Source: JAJXWB01 sp964634325 (lineage in GTDB: Bacteria; Pseudomonadota; Alphaproteobacteria; Rhizobiales; Beijerinckiaceae). From it: a stretch of 64,000 nucleotides of DNA. The translations under genes were made by a program, and so were the position numbers. The stretch is taken from contig CAZWJF010000007.1 of assembly GCA_964634325.1 (NCBI GenBank), positions 62,001-126,000 on the forward strand, read 5' to 3'. Position 1 is the first letter of the stretch. Each line of letters opens with the position of its first letter. Positions 1-8,015 of the stretch are shown here, piece by piece. The notes beneath the pieces are model-generated. The model was not told the origin of the DNA, searched no databases, and saw nothing but the letters and a program-made list of their open reading frames with translations.

Positions 1-405
1 GAAGGCGAGCAATGCGGCGCTTCTCCACGTGTTCTGTCGATCGCCGAGCGCGGAGATGAAGACGCAGGCGAACGTCGCCGGCGCCATGCCCGCCCAGGCG
101 CCGAGCGCGATGAAGGCGACGACGCCCGCGAGAATCGCCGACCAGCCGCGCAGATCGACGCCGACGCGATGGGCGTGGGCCATCGGGCCATAGGCGTCTT
201 CAGGCGTCGGCTTGCCGGCGGTCGCGGCGATCGCCACGCCGAGGGCGGCGATCAACGCGCTGAGCACGAGCGGGAAGAATCCCGGCCCCATCTCACGCAG
301 CGTGCCGAGATCGTAGGTCGTCGCCACATAACCTGCGAGAACGCCGATCAGCGTCATCAGCGCGCCGGCGTAATAGTCACGGTGCGTGTCGATCCGTTTC
401 AGCAT
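1..405 (-). CDS. tctB: Tripartite tricarboxylate transporter small membrane subunit TctB (C-terminus cut off by window edge)
   Basis: Reverse-strand reading from an ATG at 405 gives an open frame of 135 codons that runs off the window start. The product begins MLKRIDTHRDYYAG and has a hydrophobic segment at about residues 14-30 and others around 46-62 and 91-115, as in the small four-helix TctB subunit of TTT secondary transporters. It lies directly downstream of tctC on the same strand (gap 406-484). TctB stabilises the large TctA permease, and tctA is expected beyond the left edge. TctB is weakly conserved, so the call rests on the GPGFFP motif (about residues 40-45) plus the tctC neighbour. 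Confidence 0.8.
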   Translation of the reverse strand, partial: MLKRIDTHRDYYAGALMTLIGVLAGYVATTYDLGTLREMGPGFFPLVLSALIAALGVAIAATAGKPTPEDAYGPMAHAHRVGVDLRGWSAILAGVVAFIALGAWAGMAPATFACVFISALGDRQNTWRSAALLAF

Positions 406-484
406 GATCGAACCTGCGCGTTCGGGTGAATTGGTCGCCGCGCCACAGGCCGGCGACCGTCGGCCGCCGGCGCGCGCGCCTTCG

Positions 485-1447
485 CTATTTGCCTGCCAGG
501 CCGGCGGCTTCGATCACGGGCTTCCAGCGCTCGTAATCTTCCTTCTGGATCTTGCCGAGTTCCTCGGCCGTGCTGCCGACTGCGGTCAGGTAGACGGATT
601 TCGCGCGCTCCTTGAACGCGTCCGAATGAATCGCCTCGACCAGCGCCTTGTTCAACTTGGCGACCACGTCGGCCGGCGTCTTCGCCGGCGCGAATATCCC
701 GTACCAGCCGGAGCCCTGAATCCTGAATCCCTGATCCTCGAAAGTCGGGACGTCGGGCAGATACGGCGAGCGCGCCTTGCCAGAGGTGGCGAGCAGACGG
801 ATCGCGCCGGCCTTGTGCTGCGCGATCAAATCGGCGAGCGGGGCGCACACCAGCGCCGTTTCGCCGGACATCGCCGCCGTCAGGGCAGGCGCAGTGCCCT
901 TGTAAGCGATCGCCTGGATTTTCACGCCTGCGTCCGCGGCGTATTTGACCGGCAACAGGTGGGGCAGGGCGCCCAGGCCCGGCACGCCGACATTGCCCTT
1001 GTCCGGATTCTTCTTCAGCCACTCGGTCAGTTCGGCGAGCGTCTTGGCGCCGGACATCGGCCCTGCCGCCAGCCCGAAGTCGAACGTCAACGCCTGCGTC
1101 ACCGGCGCGAAATCCTGGAACGCGTCGTAGGGCAGGTTCTTGAACACGGTCGGGAACAAGACCATCGTGCCGAACGGCGTGAACAGCAGCGTATTGCCGT
1201 CGGGCGGGGCATGCTTGACTTCGCGCACGCCAATGCGTCCGTCGGCGCCGGGCTTGTTGTCGACGATCGCGGAAATGCCGAGTTTCTTTTGCAGATCGTC
1301 GGCGAGCACGCGCACGAGAATGTCGCCGCCGCTGCCGGGCGCATAGGGGTAGATGAATTTCAGCAGATCGGCCGCGAGGGCCGCCCCGCCGAAAACGCCG
1401 CCGGCCGCCGCGCTCGCGACGCCAGCCATGAACTGCCGTCTGTCCAT
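485..1447 (-). CDS. tctC: TTT-family periplasmic solute-binding protein, TctC/Bug type
   Basis: The 320-residue product starts MDRRQFMAG, a Tat-like signal (RRQF) followed by a hydrophobic alanine-rich stretch to about residue 26. The mature part has the Bug-family layout: YPYAPGSGGDILVR near the start, a GADGRIG loop, then PDGNTLLF. It binds a carboxylate or other small organic acid in the periplasm and hands it to TctAB. An in-frame ATG at 1510 exists. The start at 1447 is preferred because it has a GGAGG-like ribosome site just upstream and gives a proper signal peptide. The substrate cannot be told from sequence. Confidence 0.93.
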   Translation of the reverse strand: MDRRQFMAGVASAAAGGVFGGAALAADLLKFIYPYAPGSGGDILVRVLADDLQKKLGISAIVDNKPGADGRIGVREVKHAPPDGNTLLFTPFGTMVLFPTVFKNLPYDAFQDFAPVTQALTFDFGLAAGPMSGAKTLAELTEWLKKNPDKGNVGVPGLGALPHLLPVKYAADAGVKIQAIAYKGTAPALTAAMSGETALVCAPLADLIAQHKAGAIRLLATSGKARSPYLPDVPTFEDQGFRIQGSGWYGIFAPAKTPADVVAKLNKALVEAIHSDAFKERAKSVYLTAVGSTAEELGKIQKEDYERWKPVIEAAGLAGK

Positions 1448-1514
1448 GTCTTCCTCCCTCTTCCTCGTTGTCTCCGTCCGGCTCTTGATCGGCCGGTCGG
1501 TTCGTATCAAACCA

Positions 1515-2090
1515 TCATGCGCCGGTTGCGCGCGTCATCTCCGTCGCCTTCTTGAGCTGTCTGCGCGCGGACGATTGCTCGCGCTCGCTCGTGACGCGCG
1601 TTGGCGCGCCGAACAGGTCCTCATATGAGCGTTCCGACGTCGCTGTCACCTTGTCGAGCAGCCTGAAGAATTGCGCCTGCTCGCGGTCGCTGAGCGCGCC
1701 GAGAAGATCGGCGTTTCTGACCGCGACGAAAGCCAGCACCCGATCGTGAAGACGGCGACCCTCGGCAGTGGTCTCGAACAACGCCTGCCGACGGTCGCTG
1801 GCGTTTGCGCGATGCGAAACGAGCCCCTGTTCGATCAGCCCGGAAATCGTGCGGCTCAGCTGGCCCTTATCGAGATAGAGTTCGCGCGCCAGCGTGGCGA
1901 GCGTGGCCGGCGCCAGCGCGTGAATGGCGCCGAGCGCGCGCCAGTCGCCGACGTTCAGGCCGAACTCGCGCGAAATCCGCAGTTGTCCGGTCCGGTCGCC
2001 GAGCGTCGCCAGCCGCGCGACGCGATACATCAGCATGTCGCGGATGTCGCGCGGCAAGACGGGCGCAGGAGCAGGCGTACGGCGCGACAT
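1515..2090 (-). CDS. MarR-family transcriptional regulator
   Basis: The 191-residue winged-helix regulator has a MarR core: LARELYLDKGQLSRTISGL is the recognition region, followed by the wing with the conserved NASDRRQALFETT (DxR) motif. The ATG at 2090 (MSRRTPAP) is chosen. A longer frame starts only from a TTG at 2129, which lies inside a palindromic operator-like region. It is transcribed toward tctC-tctB and away from the sulfatase at 2218. It therefore probably controls the sulfatase, the tct genes, or both, in response to an aromatic or organic-acid ligand. That role is inferred from position only. Confidence 0.9.
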   Translation of the reverse strand: MSRRTPAPAPVLPRDIRDMLMYRVARLATLGDRTGQLRISREFGLNVGDWRALGAIHALAPATLATLARELYLDKGQLSRTISGLIEQGLVSHRANASDRRQALFETTAEGRRLHDRVLAFVAVRNADLLGALSDREQAQFFRLLDKVTATSERSYEDLFGAPTRVTSEREQSSARRQLKKATEMTRATGA

Positions 2091-2116
2091 CGAGGCTGGG
2101 TTCCGTCTCGATAAGC

Positions 2117-2137
2117 TTGACAATATCAATAATTGAT
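2117..2137. promoter_or_regulatory. Overlapping palindromes in the marR/sulfatase divergent region (candidate MarR operator)
   Basis: Two inverted repeats overlap. ATCAAT-A-ATTGAT at 2125-2137 is perfect. TTGACAATATCAA at 2117-2129 is near-perfect. TTGACA at 2117-2122 also resembles a -35 element for the rightward sulfatase gene, so binding here would block that promoter. MarR proteins usually bind palindromes of this size between divergent genes. Confidence 0.5.
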
Positions 2138-2217
2138 TTTCTCATAAACATCGAACGAGTCAAGAGGCCAGCCGCCGCCGGCGCGCGGCCCGACAGAATG
2201 CCAGGGAGGTCGCCCGC

Positions 2218-3846
2218 ATGGCGAAGAAGAATGTGCTGTTCATCATGTGCGACCAGCTTCGCTTCGACTACCTAAGCTGCGCGGGCCATCCTTATTTGAA
2301 GACGCCGAATATCGATGCGCTCGCTGCGCGCGGCGTGCGCTTCACGCGCGCCTACGTGCAATCGCCGGTCTGCGGTCCCTCGCGCATGAGCTATTACACC
2401 GGCCGTTACATGCGCTCGCACGGCGCGAACTGGAACGGCTTTCCATTGCGCATCGGCGAGCCGACGCTTGGCGATCATCTGCGCAAGCTTGGCGTGCGCA
2501 CGGCGCTGGTCGGCAAGACGCACATGACCTCGGATGATGAGGGCATGCAGCGGCTCGGCGTCGATCCGGGCTCGAGGATTGGCGTCCTTGCGTCCGAATG
2601 TGGATTCGAGCCCTTCGATCGCGACGACGGATTGCATCCCTCGGGTCGTCCGCACAAGAGCGCGCCCTTCAACGCCTATCTGAAAGCGAAGGGCTACGGC
2701 GGAGACAATCCCTGGGAGACCTGGGCGAATTCGGGCGAAGCCGAAGACGGCTCGCAGCAGAACGGCTGGCTTCTCGTCCATGCCGACAAAAAGACGCGCG
2801 CGCCGGAGGAAGACACCGAAACGCCATGGACGACGCGCGAGGCGATGCGATTCATCGACGACGCCGAGAGCAAGGGCGAGAACTGGTGCCTCCATCTCTC
2901 CTACATCAAGCCGCACTGGCCCTACATCGCCCCCGCGCCCTATCATGACATGTTCGACGCTTCGCAGGTGCTGCCTGCCGTCCGCGACGATCGCGAACGC
3001 GGAAACGACGCGCATCCCGTCTACCGCGCCTTCATGGACCTGCGCGTATCCCGCAACTTTTCACGCGATGAAGTTCGGGAGCATGTGATCCCGACCTACA
3101 TGGGCCTGATCAGGCAGATCGACGATCAGTTGGGCCGTCTCTTCGCGTTCTTGAAGGACAGGGGTCTCGAAGAAAACACGCTGATCGTCTTCACCTCGGA
3201 TCACGGCGACTATCTCGGCGACCACTGGCTCGGCGAAAAGGATCTGTTCCACGAAATGTCGGTCAAGGTGCCGATGATCGTCGTCGATCCTTCGTCAACC
3301 GCCGATGCGACGCGCGGAACCGTGTGCGACGCGCTGATCGAGGCGATCGATCTCACGCCGACCTTCATCGAGTATTTCGGCGGAACGTCGCCGCGCCATA
3401 TCGTCGAGGGCAAATCGCTCGCGCCATGGCTGCGCGGCGAAAAGCCGGAACGTTGGCGCGAGTGCGTCTTCTCCGAATATGACTTTTCGATGCAGGACGT
3501 GCGCGGCTATCTGAACCTGCCGGTCGACAAGTGCCGCTTGTTCATGGCTTTCGACGGTCGCTGGAAATATGTTCACGCGCCGGGTTTTCGCCCCATGCTG
3601 TTCGATCTCGAGAGCGATCCGCAGGAATTCGTCGACCGCGGCGCGGACCCGGCCTGCGAGGACATCCGCGGGCGTATGCGCGACATGCTGATGACCTGGG
3701 CGCTGACCGACCACAATCGCATCACCATCCCGGACTCGCGGATCGAGAGCTACAGTTCGGCTCAGCAATTGCGCAACGGGATTCTGATCGGCTACTGGGA
3801 CGAGAAAGAGGTGGAGGACGCGCGCAGGAAGCTCGGCCAGTCGTAA
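2218..3846 (+). CDS. Sulfatase / phosphonate monoester hydrolase family protein
   Basis: The 542-residue alkaline-phosphatase-fold hydrolase carries the formylglycine signature CGPSR (Cys52), metal-binding Asp12-Gln13 near the N-terminus, KTHM around residue 100, KPHWPY around 231-236 and SDHGD at 327-331. The KPHWPY block and the CxPSR form of the signature fit the phosphonate monoester hydrolase/arylsulfatase branch better than classical lysosomal-type sulfatases. There is no signal peptide, so the enzyme is cytoplasmic. It needs a formylglycine-generating enzyme or similar maturase, which is not in the window. A GGGAGG ribosome site precedes the ATG. It probably hydrolyses a sulfate or phosphonate ester, with release of the anion. 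The substrate is unknown. Confidence 0.88.
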   Translation: MAKKNVLFIMCDQLRFDYLSCAGHPYLKTPNIDALAARGVRFTRAYVQSPVCGPSRMSYYTGRYMRSHGANWNGFPLRIGEPTLGDHLRKLGVRTALVGKTHMTSDDEGMQRLGVDPGSRIGVLASECGFEPFDRDDGLHPSGRPHKSAPFNAYLKAKGYGGDNPWETWANSGEAEDGSQQNGWLLVHADKKTRAPEEDTETPWTTREAMRFIDDAESKGENWCLHLSYIKPHWPYIAPAPYHDMFDASQVLPAVRDDRERGNDAHPVYRAFMDLRVSRNFSRDEVREHVIPTYMGLIRQIDDQLGRLFAFLKDRGLEENTLIVFTSDHGDYLGDHWLGEKDLFHEMSVKVPMIVVDPSSTADATRGTVCDALIEAIDLTPTFIEYFGGTSPRHIVEGKSLAPWLRGEKPERWRECVFSEYDFSMQDVRGYLNLPVDKCRLFMAFDGRWKYVHAPGFRPMLFDLESDPQEFVDRGADPACEDIRGRMRDMLMTWALTDHNRITIPDSRIESYSSAQQLRNGILIGYWDEKEVEDARRKLGQS

Positions 3847-3871
3847 CGCCGTCGACGCTGCGTTTCGCGCT

Positions 3872-4426
3872 TCACAGCAGCCGCATCTGTGCGCCGTCGT
3901 CGCGCGCGCCGGTCGCCAGGCGCTCGATTTCGAGCAGGCGCAGTTTGGTGATCACGCCGCCGCCGGCGGAAAATCCGCCGCTCTTGCCGCCGGCCGCCAC
4001 GACGCGATGGCAGGGCACGATCAGCGCGTAGGGATTGCGCCCGAGGGCCTGACCGACGCGCCGGGCCGAATCCGGCTCTCCGATCGCGCGGGCGATCTCG
4101 CCATAGGTGCGCGTCTCGCCGCAAGGGATGAAGCGCGCCGTTTCATAGACGCGCCGTTCGAACTCGTGGATGCGGTCCATATCCAGCGCCACGCCCGTCA
4201 AGTCGATCGCGACGCCGTTCAGCAACGCCACGACCTGTTCGATGACGTCCGCGATGGCGGATGGCGGCTGCCGCTCGATCGGCGCGCCGGCGCGCTTCAG
4301 CAAACGTGTGCGCGTCGCTTCGGGCGTTTCTTCCGGCAATTGCAGCGCCGTGACGCCGCGGCCGCTCCACGCCAGCCCGCAACGACCGACCGGCGTGTCG
4401 AAAAGCGTCGCGCCATAACCCTGCAT
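3872..4426 (-). CDS. ogt: Methylated-DNA--protein-cysteine methyltransferase
   Basis: The 184-residue protein has the suicide-repair active site IVPCHRV with acceptor Cys139. The helix-turn-helix segment TRTYGEIARAIGEPDSARRVGQALGRN (about 106-131) contains the arginine finger. The C-terminal GGFSAGG-K-RLLEIE block follows. It transfers alkyl groups from O6-alkylguanine to itself. The length matches Ogt, which lacks the AdaA metal-binding domain. It is monocistronic and divergent from the thioesterase at 4574. Confidence 0.95.
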   Translation of the reverse strand: MQGYGATLFDTPVGRCGLAWSGRGVTALQLPEETPEATRTRLLKRAGAPIERQPPSAIADVIEQVVALLNGVAIDLTGVALDMDRIHEFERRVYETARFIPCGETRTYGEIARAIGEPDSARRVGQALGRNPYALIVPCHRVVAAGGKSGGFSAGGGVITKLRLLEIERLATGARDDGAQMRLL

Positions 4427-4573
4427 TCGGACAGTCTATCAGAGGCGCGACGGACGCGCGATTGACCCGCCGCCGCCAGTTCGTTTTAGATCATAACCAA
4501 TGTCGCCGTTGCGCGAACGTCGAACAAAACAGGCGACGCGCGCGATCGCTCGCGAAGATCGGGAGGAAAACGA

Positions 4574-5014
4574 ATGCTCGTCGCCAGACGCGAACGCCGG
4601 ATCGAATGGGGCGACTGCGACCCCGCGCGCATCGTCTATAATCCGCGGTTCTTCGACTGGTTCGACAATTGTACGGGCGGGCTCTTGGACGCGACCGGCT
4701 ATCACAAGCGCTGGCTTCTCGAAAATACCGATTTCACCGGCATTCCACTGGTTGAATCCCGCGCGCGGTTTCTCAAACCATCCAAGTTCGGAGACGAAAT
4801 CGTCATCGAAACGCAGGCCATGGACATCAGGCGTTCGTCGTTCGACGTCCGCCATCAATTGTTCAATGGCGGCGAATTGTCGGTCGAGGCGTTCGAAACG
4901 CGCGTGTGGACCGGCCGCCATCCGGACGATCCGACAAAACTGAAGTCGGCGCCGATACCCGACGAGATCGCGAGCATCCTCAAAGGCGAAGCGCCGCCGC
5001 GCAAACCGGGCTGA
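4574..5014 (+). CDS. Acyl-CoA thioesterase, 4-hydroxybenzoyl-CoA thioesterase-like hotdog protein
   Basis: The 146-residue single hotdog domain has the motif WGDCDPARIVYNPRFFDWFD near residues 12-26. This is the catalytic-Asp loop of the Pseudomonas-type 4-hydroxybenzoyl-CoA thioesterase family (DxDxxxIVYxxxY/F). It hydrolyses an acyl- or aroyl-CoA to the free acid. A strong GGGAGGAAAA ribosome site lies 5 bases before the ATG. No aromatic degradation genes flank it, so the substrate is open; general housekeeping acyl-CoA clearance is equally possible. Confidence 0.85.
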   Translation: MLVARRERRIEWGDCDPARIVYNPRFFDWFDNCTGGLLDATGYHKRWLLENTDFTGIPLVESRARFLKPSKFGDEIVIETQAMDIRRSSFDVRHQLFNGGELSVEAFETRVWTGRHPDDPTKLKSAPIPDEIASILKGEAPPRKPG

Positions 5015-5028
5015 TAGGCGCGCCGAAC

Positions 5029-6123
5029 TCAGCCGATGCGGCGCACCCAGCCGAATTCGTCGGCGATTTCGCCGCGCTGGATGCCGACCAGCTTCGCCTT
5101 GATGGCCGCTGTCACAGGGCCGCCTGCGCCATCGCCGATGAGGATGTCGCCGGACGCGCTCTTGATCTTGCCGATCGAGGCGACCACCGCCGCCGTGCCG
5201 CAGGCGAAGGCTTCGCGCAGCTTGCCGCTGGCGGCGTCCGCGCGCCACTGGTCGATCGAATAACGCTCTTCGCGGACGGCGCGGCCGTCCTTGCGCGCGA
5301 GCGTGAGGATCGAGTCGCGGGTGATGCCCGGCAAGATCGTGCCGCTCAGCGGCGGCGTGACCAGGGAGCCGTCGTCGAACACGAGGAACACGTTCATGCC
5401 GCCGAGCTCTTCCACCCATTTGTGCTGGGCGGCGTCGAGGAACACGACCTGATCGCAGCCGTGGTCGATCGCTTCGGCTTGCGCGAGCAAGCTGGCGGCG
5501 TAATTGCCGCCGCACTTGGCGGCGCCGGTGCCGCCTTCGGCAGCGCGGGTGTAGCGGTCGGTGAGCCACACGGTCACCGGCTTTTCGCCGCCCTTGAAAT
5601 AAGAGCCGACCGAACTGGCGATCAGCATGAACAGATATTCGTGCGACGGGCGAACGCCGAGGAAGGCCTCGGTCGCAAACTGGAACGGGCGCAGGTAGAG
5701 GCTGCCGTCGCCTTTGGGAATCCAGGCCGCGTCGATCTTCACCAGTTCGTCGATCGCCTGCATGAAAACCGATTCCGGAATGACCGGCATGGCCATGCGC
5801 TCCGCCGACGCCTGGAAGCGCCGGGCGTTCTGTTCGGGCCGGAACAGCGCGATGGAGCCGTCAGCGCGATTGTACGCCTTGAGGCCCTCGAAAATCTCCT
5901 GGCCGTAATGCAGCACCGCGGCGGCCGGATCGAGCGAAACCGGACCGCGGGCGCACACCTGCGCGTCGTGCCAGCCCCGGTCGAGGGTCCAGCGGATGGT
6001 CACCATGTGGTCGGTGAACACGCGGCCGAAGCCCGGATCCTTCAAAAGCTCGGCGCGGGCCTCCGCCGCCGTCGGCCGGGCGGTCGGATTGTGCGAGAAA
6101 ACGATCTTCTGATGGGCGTTCAT
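5029..6123 (-). CDS. ilvE: Branched-chain amino acid aminotransferase
   Basis: The 364-residue fold-type IV PLP enzyme belongs to the longer BCAT group. The PLP lysine is at about Lys203 in AAKCGGNYAAS. The family blocks HYGQEIFEGLKAY (72-84), FRPEQNARRF and EELGGMNVF are all present. It interconverts leucine, isoleucine and valine with their 2-oxo acids in the cytoplasm. Its neighbour on the same strand, a 3-hydroxyisobutyrate dehydrogenase, fits valine catabolism, although ilvE also serves biosynthesis. Confidence 0.96.
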   Translation of the reverse strand: MNAHQKIVFSHNPTARPTAAEARAELLKDPGFGRVFTDHMVTIRWTLDRGWHDAQVCARGPVSLDPAAAVLHYGQEIFEGLKAYNRADGSIALFRPEQNARRFQASAERMAMPVIPESVFMQAIDELVKIDAAWIPKGDGSLYLRPFQFATEAFLGVRPSHEYLFMLIASSVGSYFKGGEKPVTVWLTDRYTRAAEGGTGAAKCGGNYAASLLAQAEAIDHGCDQVVFLDAAQHKWVEELGGMNVFLVFDDGSLVTPPLSGTILPGITRDSILTLARKDGRAVREERYSIDQWRADAASGKLREAFACGTAAVVASIGKIKSASGDILIGDGAGGPVTAAIKAKLVGIQRGEIADEFGWVRRIG

Positions 6124-6216
6124 CCGGGCTGTCCGTATTGGGCGTCTTCTGACGCGCGGCCTGACGTTCCGATAAACCCTGGCGGGGGCATGTCAAGCCG
6201 CGCGGCGGAAGACCGG

Positions 6217-7095
6217 CTATTTGCCGCGCAGATAGCGGATGATCCCGGAAAAGTCGTCGCCTTCGTGGCCGGCGGCGTTGAACAGGGCGTAGAGCTGCGC
6301 GGCGGCCGCGCCCATCGGCGTCGCGGCGCCGGCGGCGGCGGCGGCCTCCTGCGACAGCTTCATGTCCTTGAGCATCAGCGCCGCCGCAAATCCCGGCTTG
6401 TAGTCGTTGTTGGCGGGCGAGGTCGGCACCGGGCCCGGAACCGGGCAATAGGTGGTCAAAGACCAGCTCTGGCCGGAGGAGGTCGAGGCGACGTCGAACA
6501 GCGCCTGATGGGACAGTCCGAGCTTTTCGGCGAGTACGAAGGCCTCCGCCGTCGCCACCATCGTGACCCCGAGGATCATGTTGTTGCAGATCTTGGCCGC
6601 CTGGCCGGCGCCGGCGCCGCCGCAATGGACGATCTTCTTGCCCATCTTTTCGAGCAGCGGCCGCGCGGCGGCGAAGGCCGCATCGGCGCCGCCGCACATG
6701 AAAGTCAACGTCCCGCCCTTCGCGCCGCCGGTGCCGCCGGACACCGGCGCGTCGACGCTCGCGTGGCCCGCCTGTTCGGCGATGGCGTGCGCAGCGCGGG
6801 CGCTTTCCACGTCGATGGTGGAGGAATCGATGAACAGCGCGCCTTTTCGCGCGGCCGCGGCGAGTTCGGCCCACACCGCGCGCACGTGCTTGCCAGCGGG
6901 CAGCATCGTCACGACGACAGCGGCGTCCGCCACGGCCTCCTTCGCCGATGCGGCGATCGATACGCCGCTCTTGGCCGCCTCGTCGCGCAGCGCCGGCACG
7001 AGATCGAAGCCGCGTACGGCGTAACCGGCCTTGGCCAGATTGACGGCCATCGGCCCGCCCATGTTGCCGAGACCGATGAAAGCAACCGTCGTCAT
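6217..7095 (-). CDS. mmsB: 3-hydroxyisobutyrate dehydrogenase
   Basis: The 292-residue beta-hydroxyacid dehydrogenase has N-terminal NAD motif GLGNMGGPMA (8-17), substrate motif DAPVSGGTGGA (115-125) and catalytic lysine Lys168 in GQAAKICNN. It oxidises 3-hydroxyisobutyrate to methylmalonate semialdehyde in valine degradation. The ATG at 7095 is chosen over an in-frame start at 7149 because the Rossmann strand TVAFIGLG begins directly after it and a GGGAGCGG ribosome site precedes it. It sits upstream of ilvE on the same strand with a 93-base gap. Confidence 0.93.
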   Translation of the reverse strand: MTTVAFIGLGNMGGPMAVNLAKAGYAVRGFDLVPALRDEAAKSGVSIAASAKEAVADAAVVVTMLPAGKHVRAVWAELAAAARKGALFIDSSTIDVESARAAHAIAEQAGHASVDAPVSGGTGGAKGGTLTFMCGGADAAFAAARPLLEKMGKKIVHCGGAGAGQAAKICNNMILGVTMVATAEAFVLAEKLGLSHQALFDVASTSSGQSWSLTTYCPVPGPVPTSPANNDYKPGFAAALMLKDMKLSQEAAAAAGAATPMGAAAAQLYALFNAAGHEGDDFSGIIRYLRGK

Positions 7096-7213
7096 GATTC
7101 CGCTCCCTGAGTGGCGATGTTTCTCCCCCGATAACACGATGTCGCGCATCGATCACGCGAATGTCAGACAGGCGCTGTCGCCCGGCGCGCGCTGCATCGG
7201 TAGACTGCCGCCG

Positions 7214-8002
7214 ATGAAGACCAGCGAGGCCGGACGGGAGAGTTGCGCGTGGCGGCGATTTGCGCCGTTGGCGCTCGCCGCAGCGGCGCTGGTCCTGTTC
7301 TTCGCGCTCCGCCTGGATCGCTATGTGTCGCTCGAGCGGCTGATCGACAGCCGGTCGATGCTGCTCGGCGCGATTGCGGGGCATCGCGTCGCCGCGGCCG
7401 CAGCCTTCGCGGGCGTCTACGCCGGGCTCGTGGCCATATCGGCGCCCGGCGCGACCGTGATGACCGTCGCAGCCGGCGCGCTGTTCGGAGTTTGGCTCGG
7501 CGTCCTGTGTTCGGCGGTCGGGGCGACCGCCGGGGCCTGCGGCCTGTTTCTGGCGGCGCGCTCGGCGCTCGGCGCTGGGCTGGCGGCGCGGGCGGGGCCG
7601 CGCCTGTTGCGGCTGCAGGACAAGTTTCAGCATCACGCGGTCGGTTATCTGCTTTTCCTGCGGCTTTCGCCGTTCTTTCCCTTCTGGTTCGTCAACCTCG
7701 CGGCCGCGCTGGCCGGCGTGCGCTTTACGACCTTCCTCTGGACCACGGCGCTCGGCGTTTTGCCCGCCGCCTTCGTCTTCGCAGCGACGGGCGCGAGCCT
7801 CGACGGGCTCGCCGCGGCCGCGATCGCGCGGCGCGAGGCGTGCCTGACCGCCGGCCATTCGCCCTGTCCGCTCGATCTGCCCTTGTCGGCCGTCGTTACG
7901 CCGCAGATATTCATCCTGCTGATCTGCCTGTCTCTGGTCGCGCTCGCCCCGATCGCGGCCAAGCGCTTGTGGGCCGATCGAAAGCGGGAAGCGGCGCATT
8001 GA
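7214..8002 (+). CDS. TVP38/TMEM64 (DedA-superfamily, SNARE-associated) membrane protein
   Basis: The 262-residue polytopic inner-membrane protein has a hydrophobic segment at about 17-32, others around 60-110, and later ones near 155-195 and 232-250. The VTT-domain hallmarks are present: a glycine-rich LFGVWLGVLCSAVGATAGACGLFLAAR stretch and FLRLSPFFPFWFVN. The family is linked to lipid scrambling or membrane homeostasis. The start at 7214 gives a short basic N-terminus before the first helix. The next gene, a disulfide oxidoreductase, follows by 13 bases. Co-occurrence of TVP38 with such oxidoreductases is known in bacteria, though the biochemical link is not established. Confidence 0.9.
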   Translation: MKTSEAGRESCAWRRFAPLALAAAALVLFFALRLDRYVSLERLIDSRSMLLGAIAGHRVAAAAAFAGVYAGLVAISAPGATVMTVAAGALFGVWLGVLCSAVGATAGACGLFLAARSALGAGLAARAGPRLLRLQDKFQHHAVGYLLFLRLSPFFPFWFVNLAAALAGVRFTTFLWTTALGVLPAAFVFAATGASLDGLAAAAIARREACLTAGHSPCPLDLPLSAVVTPQIFILLICLSLVALAPIAAKRLWADRKREAAH

Positions 8003-8015
8003 ACGGGCGAAGCGG

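Noticed and set aside
2117..2129. FNR-like site TTGACAATATCAA between marR and the sulfatase gene
   Set aside because: The spacer is 3 instead of 4 bases and the left half is TTGAC; a MarR operator overlapping a -35 element explains it better.
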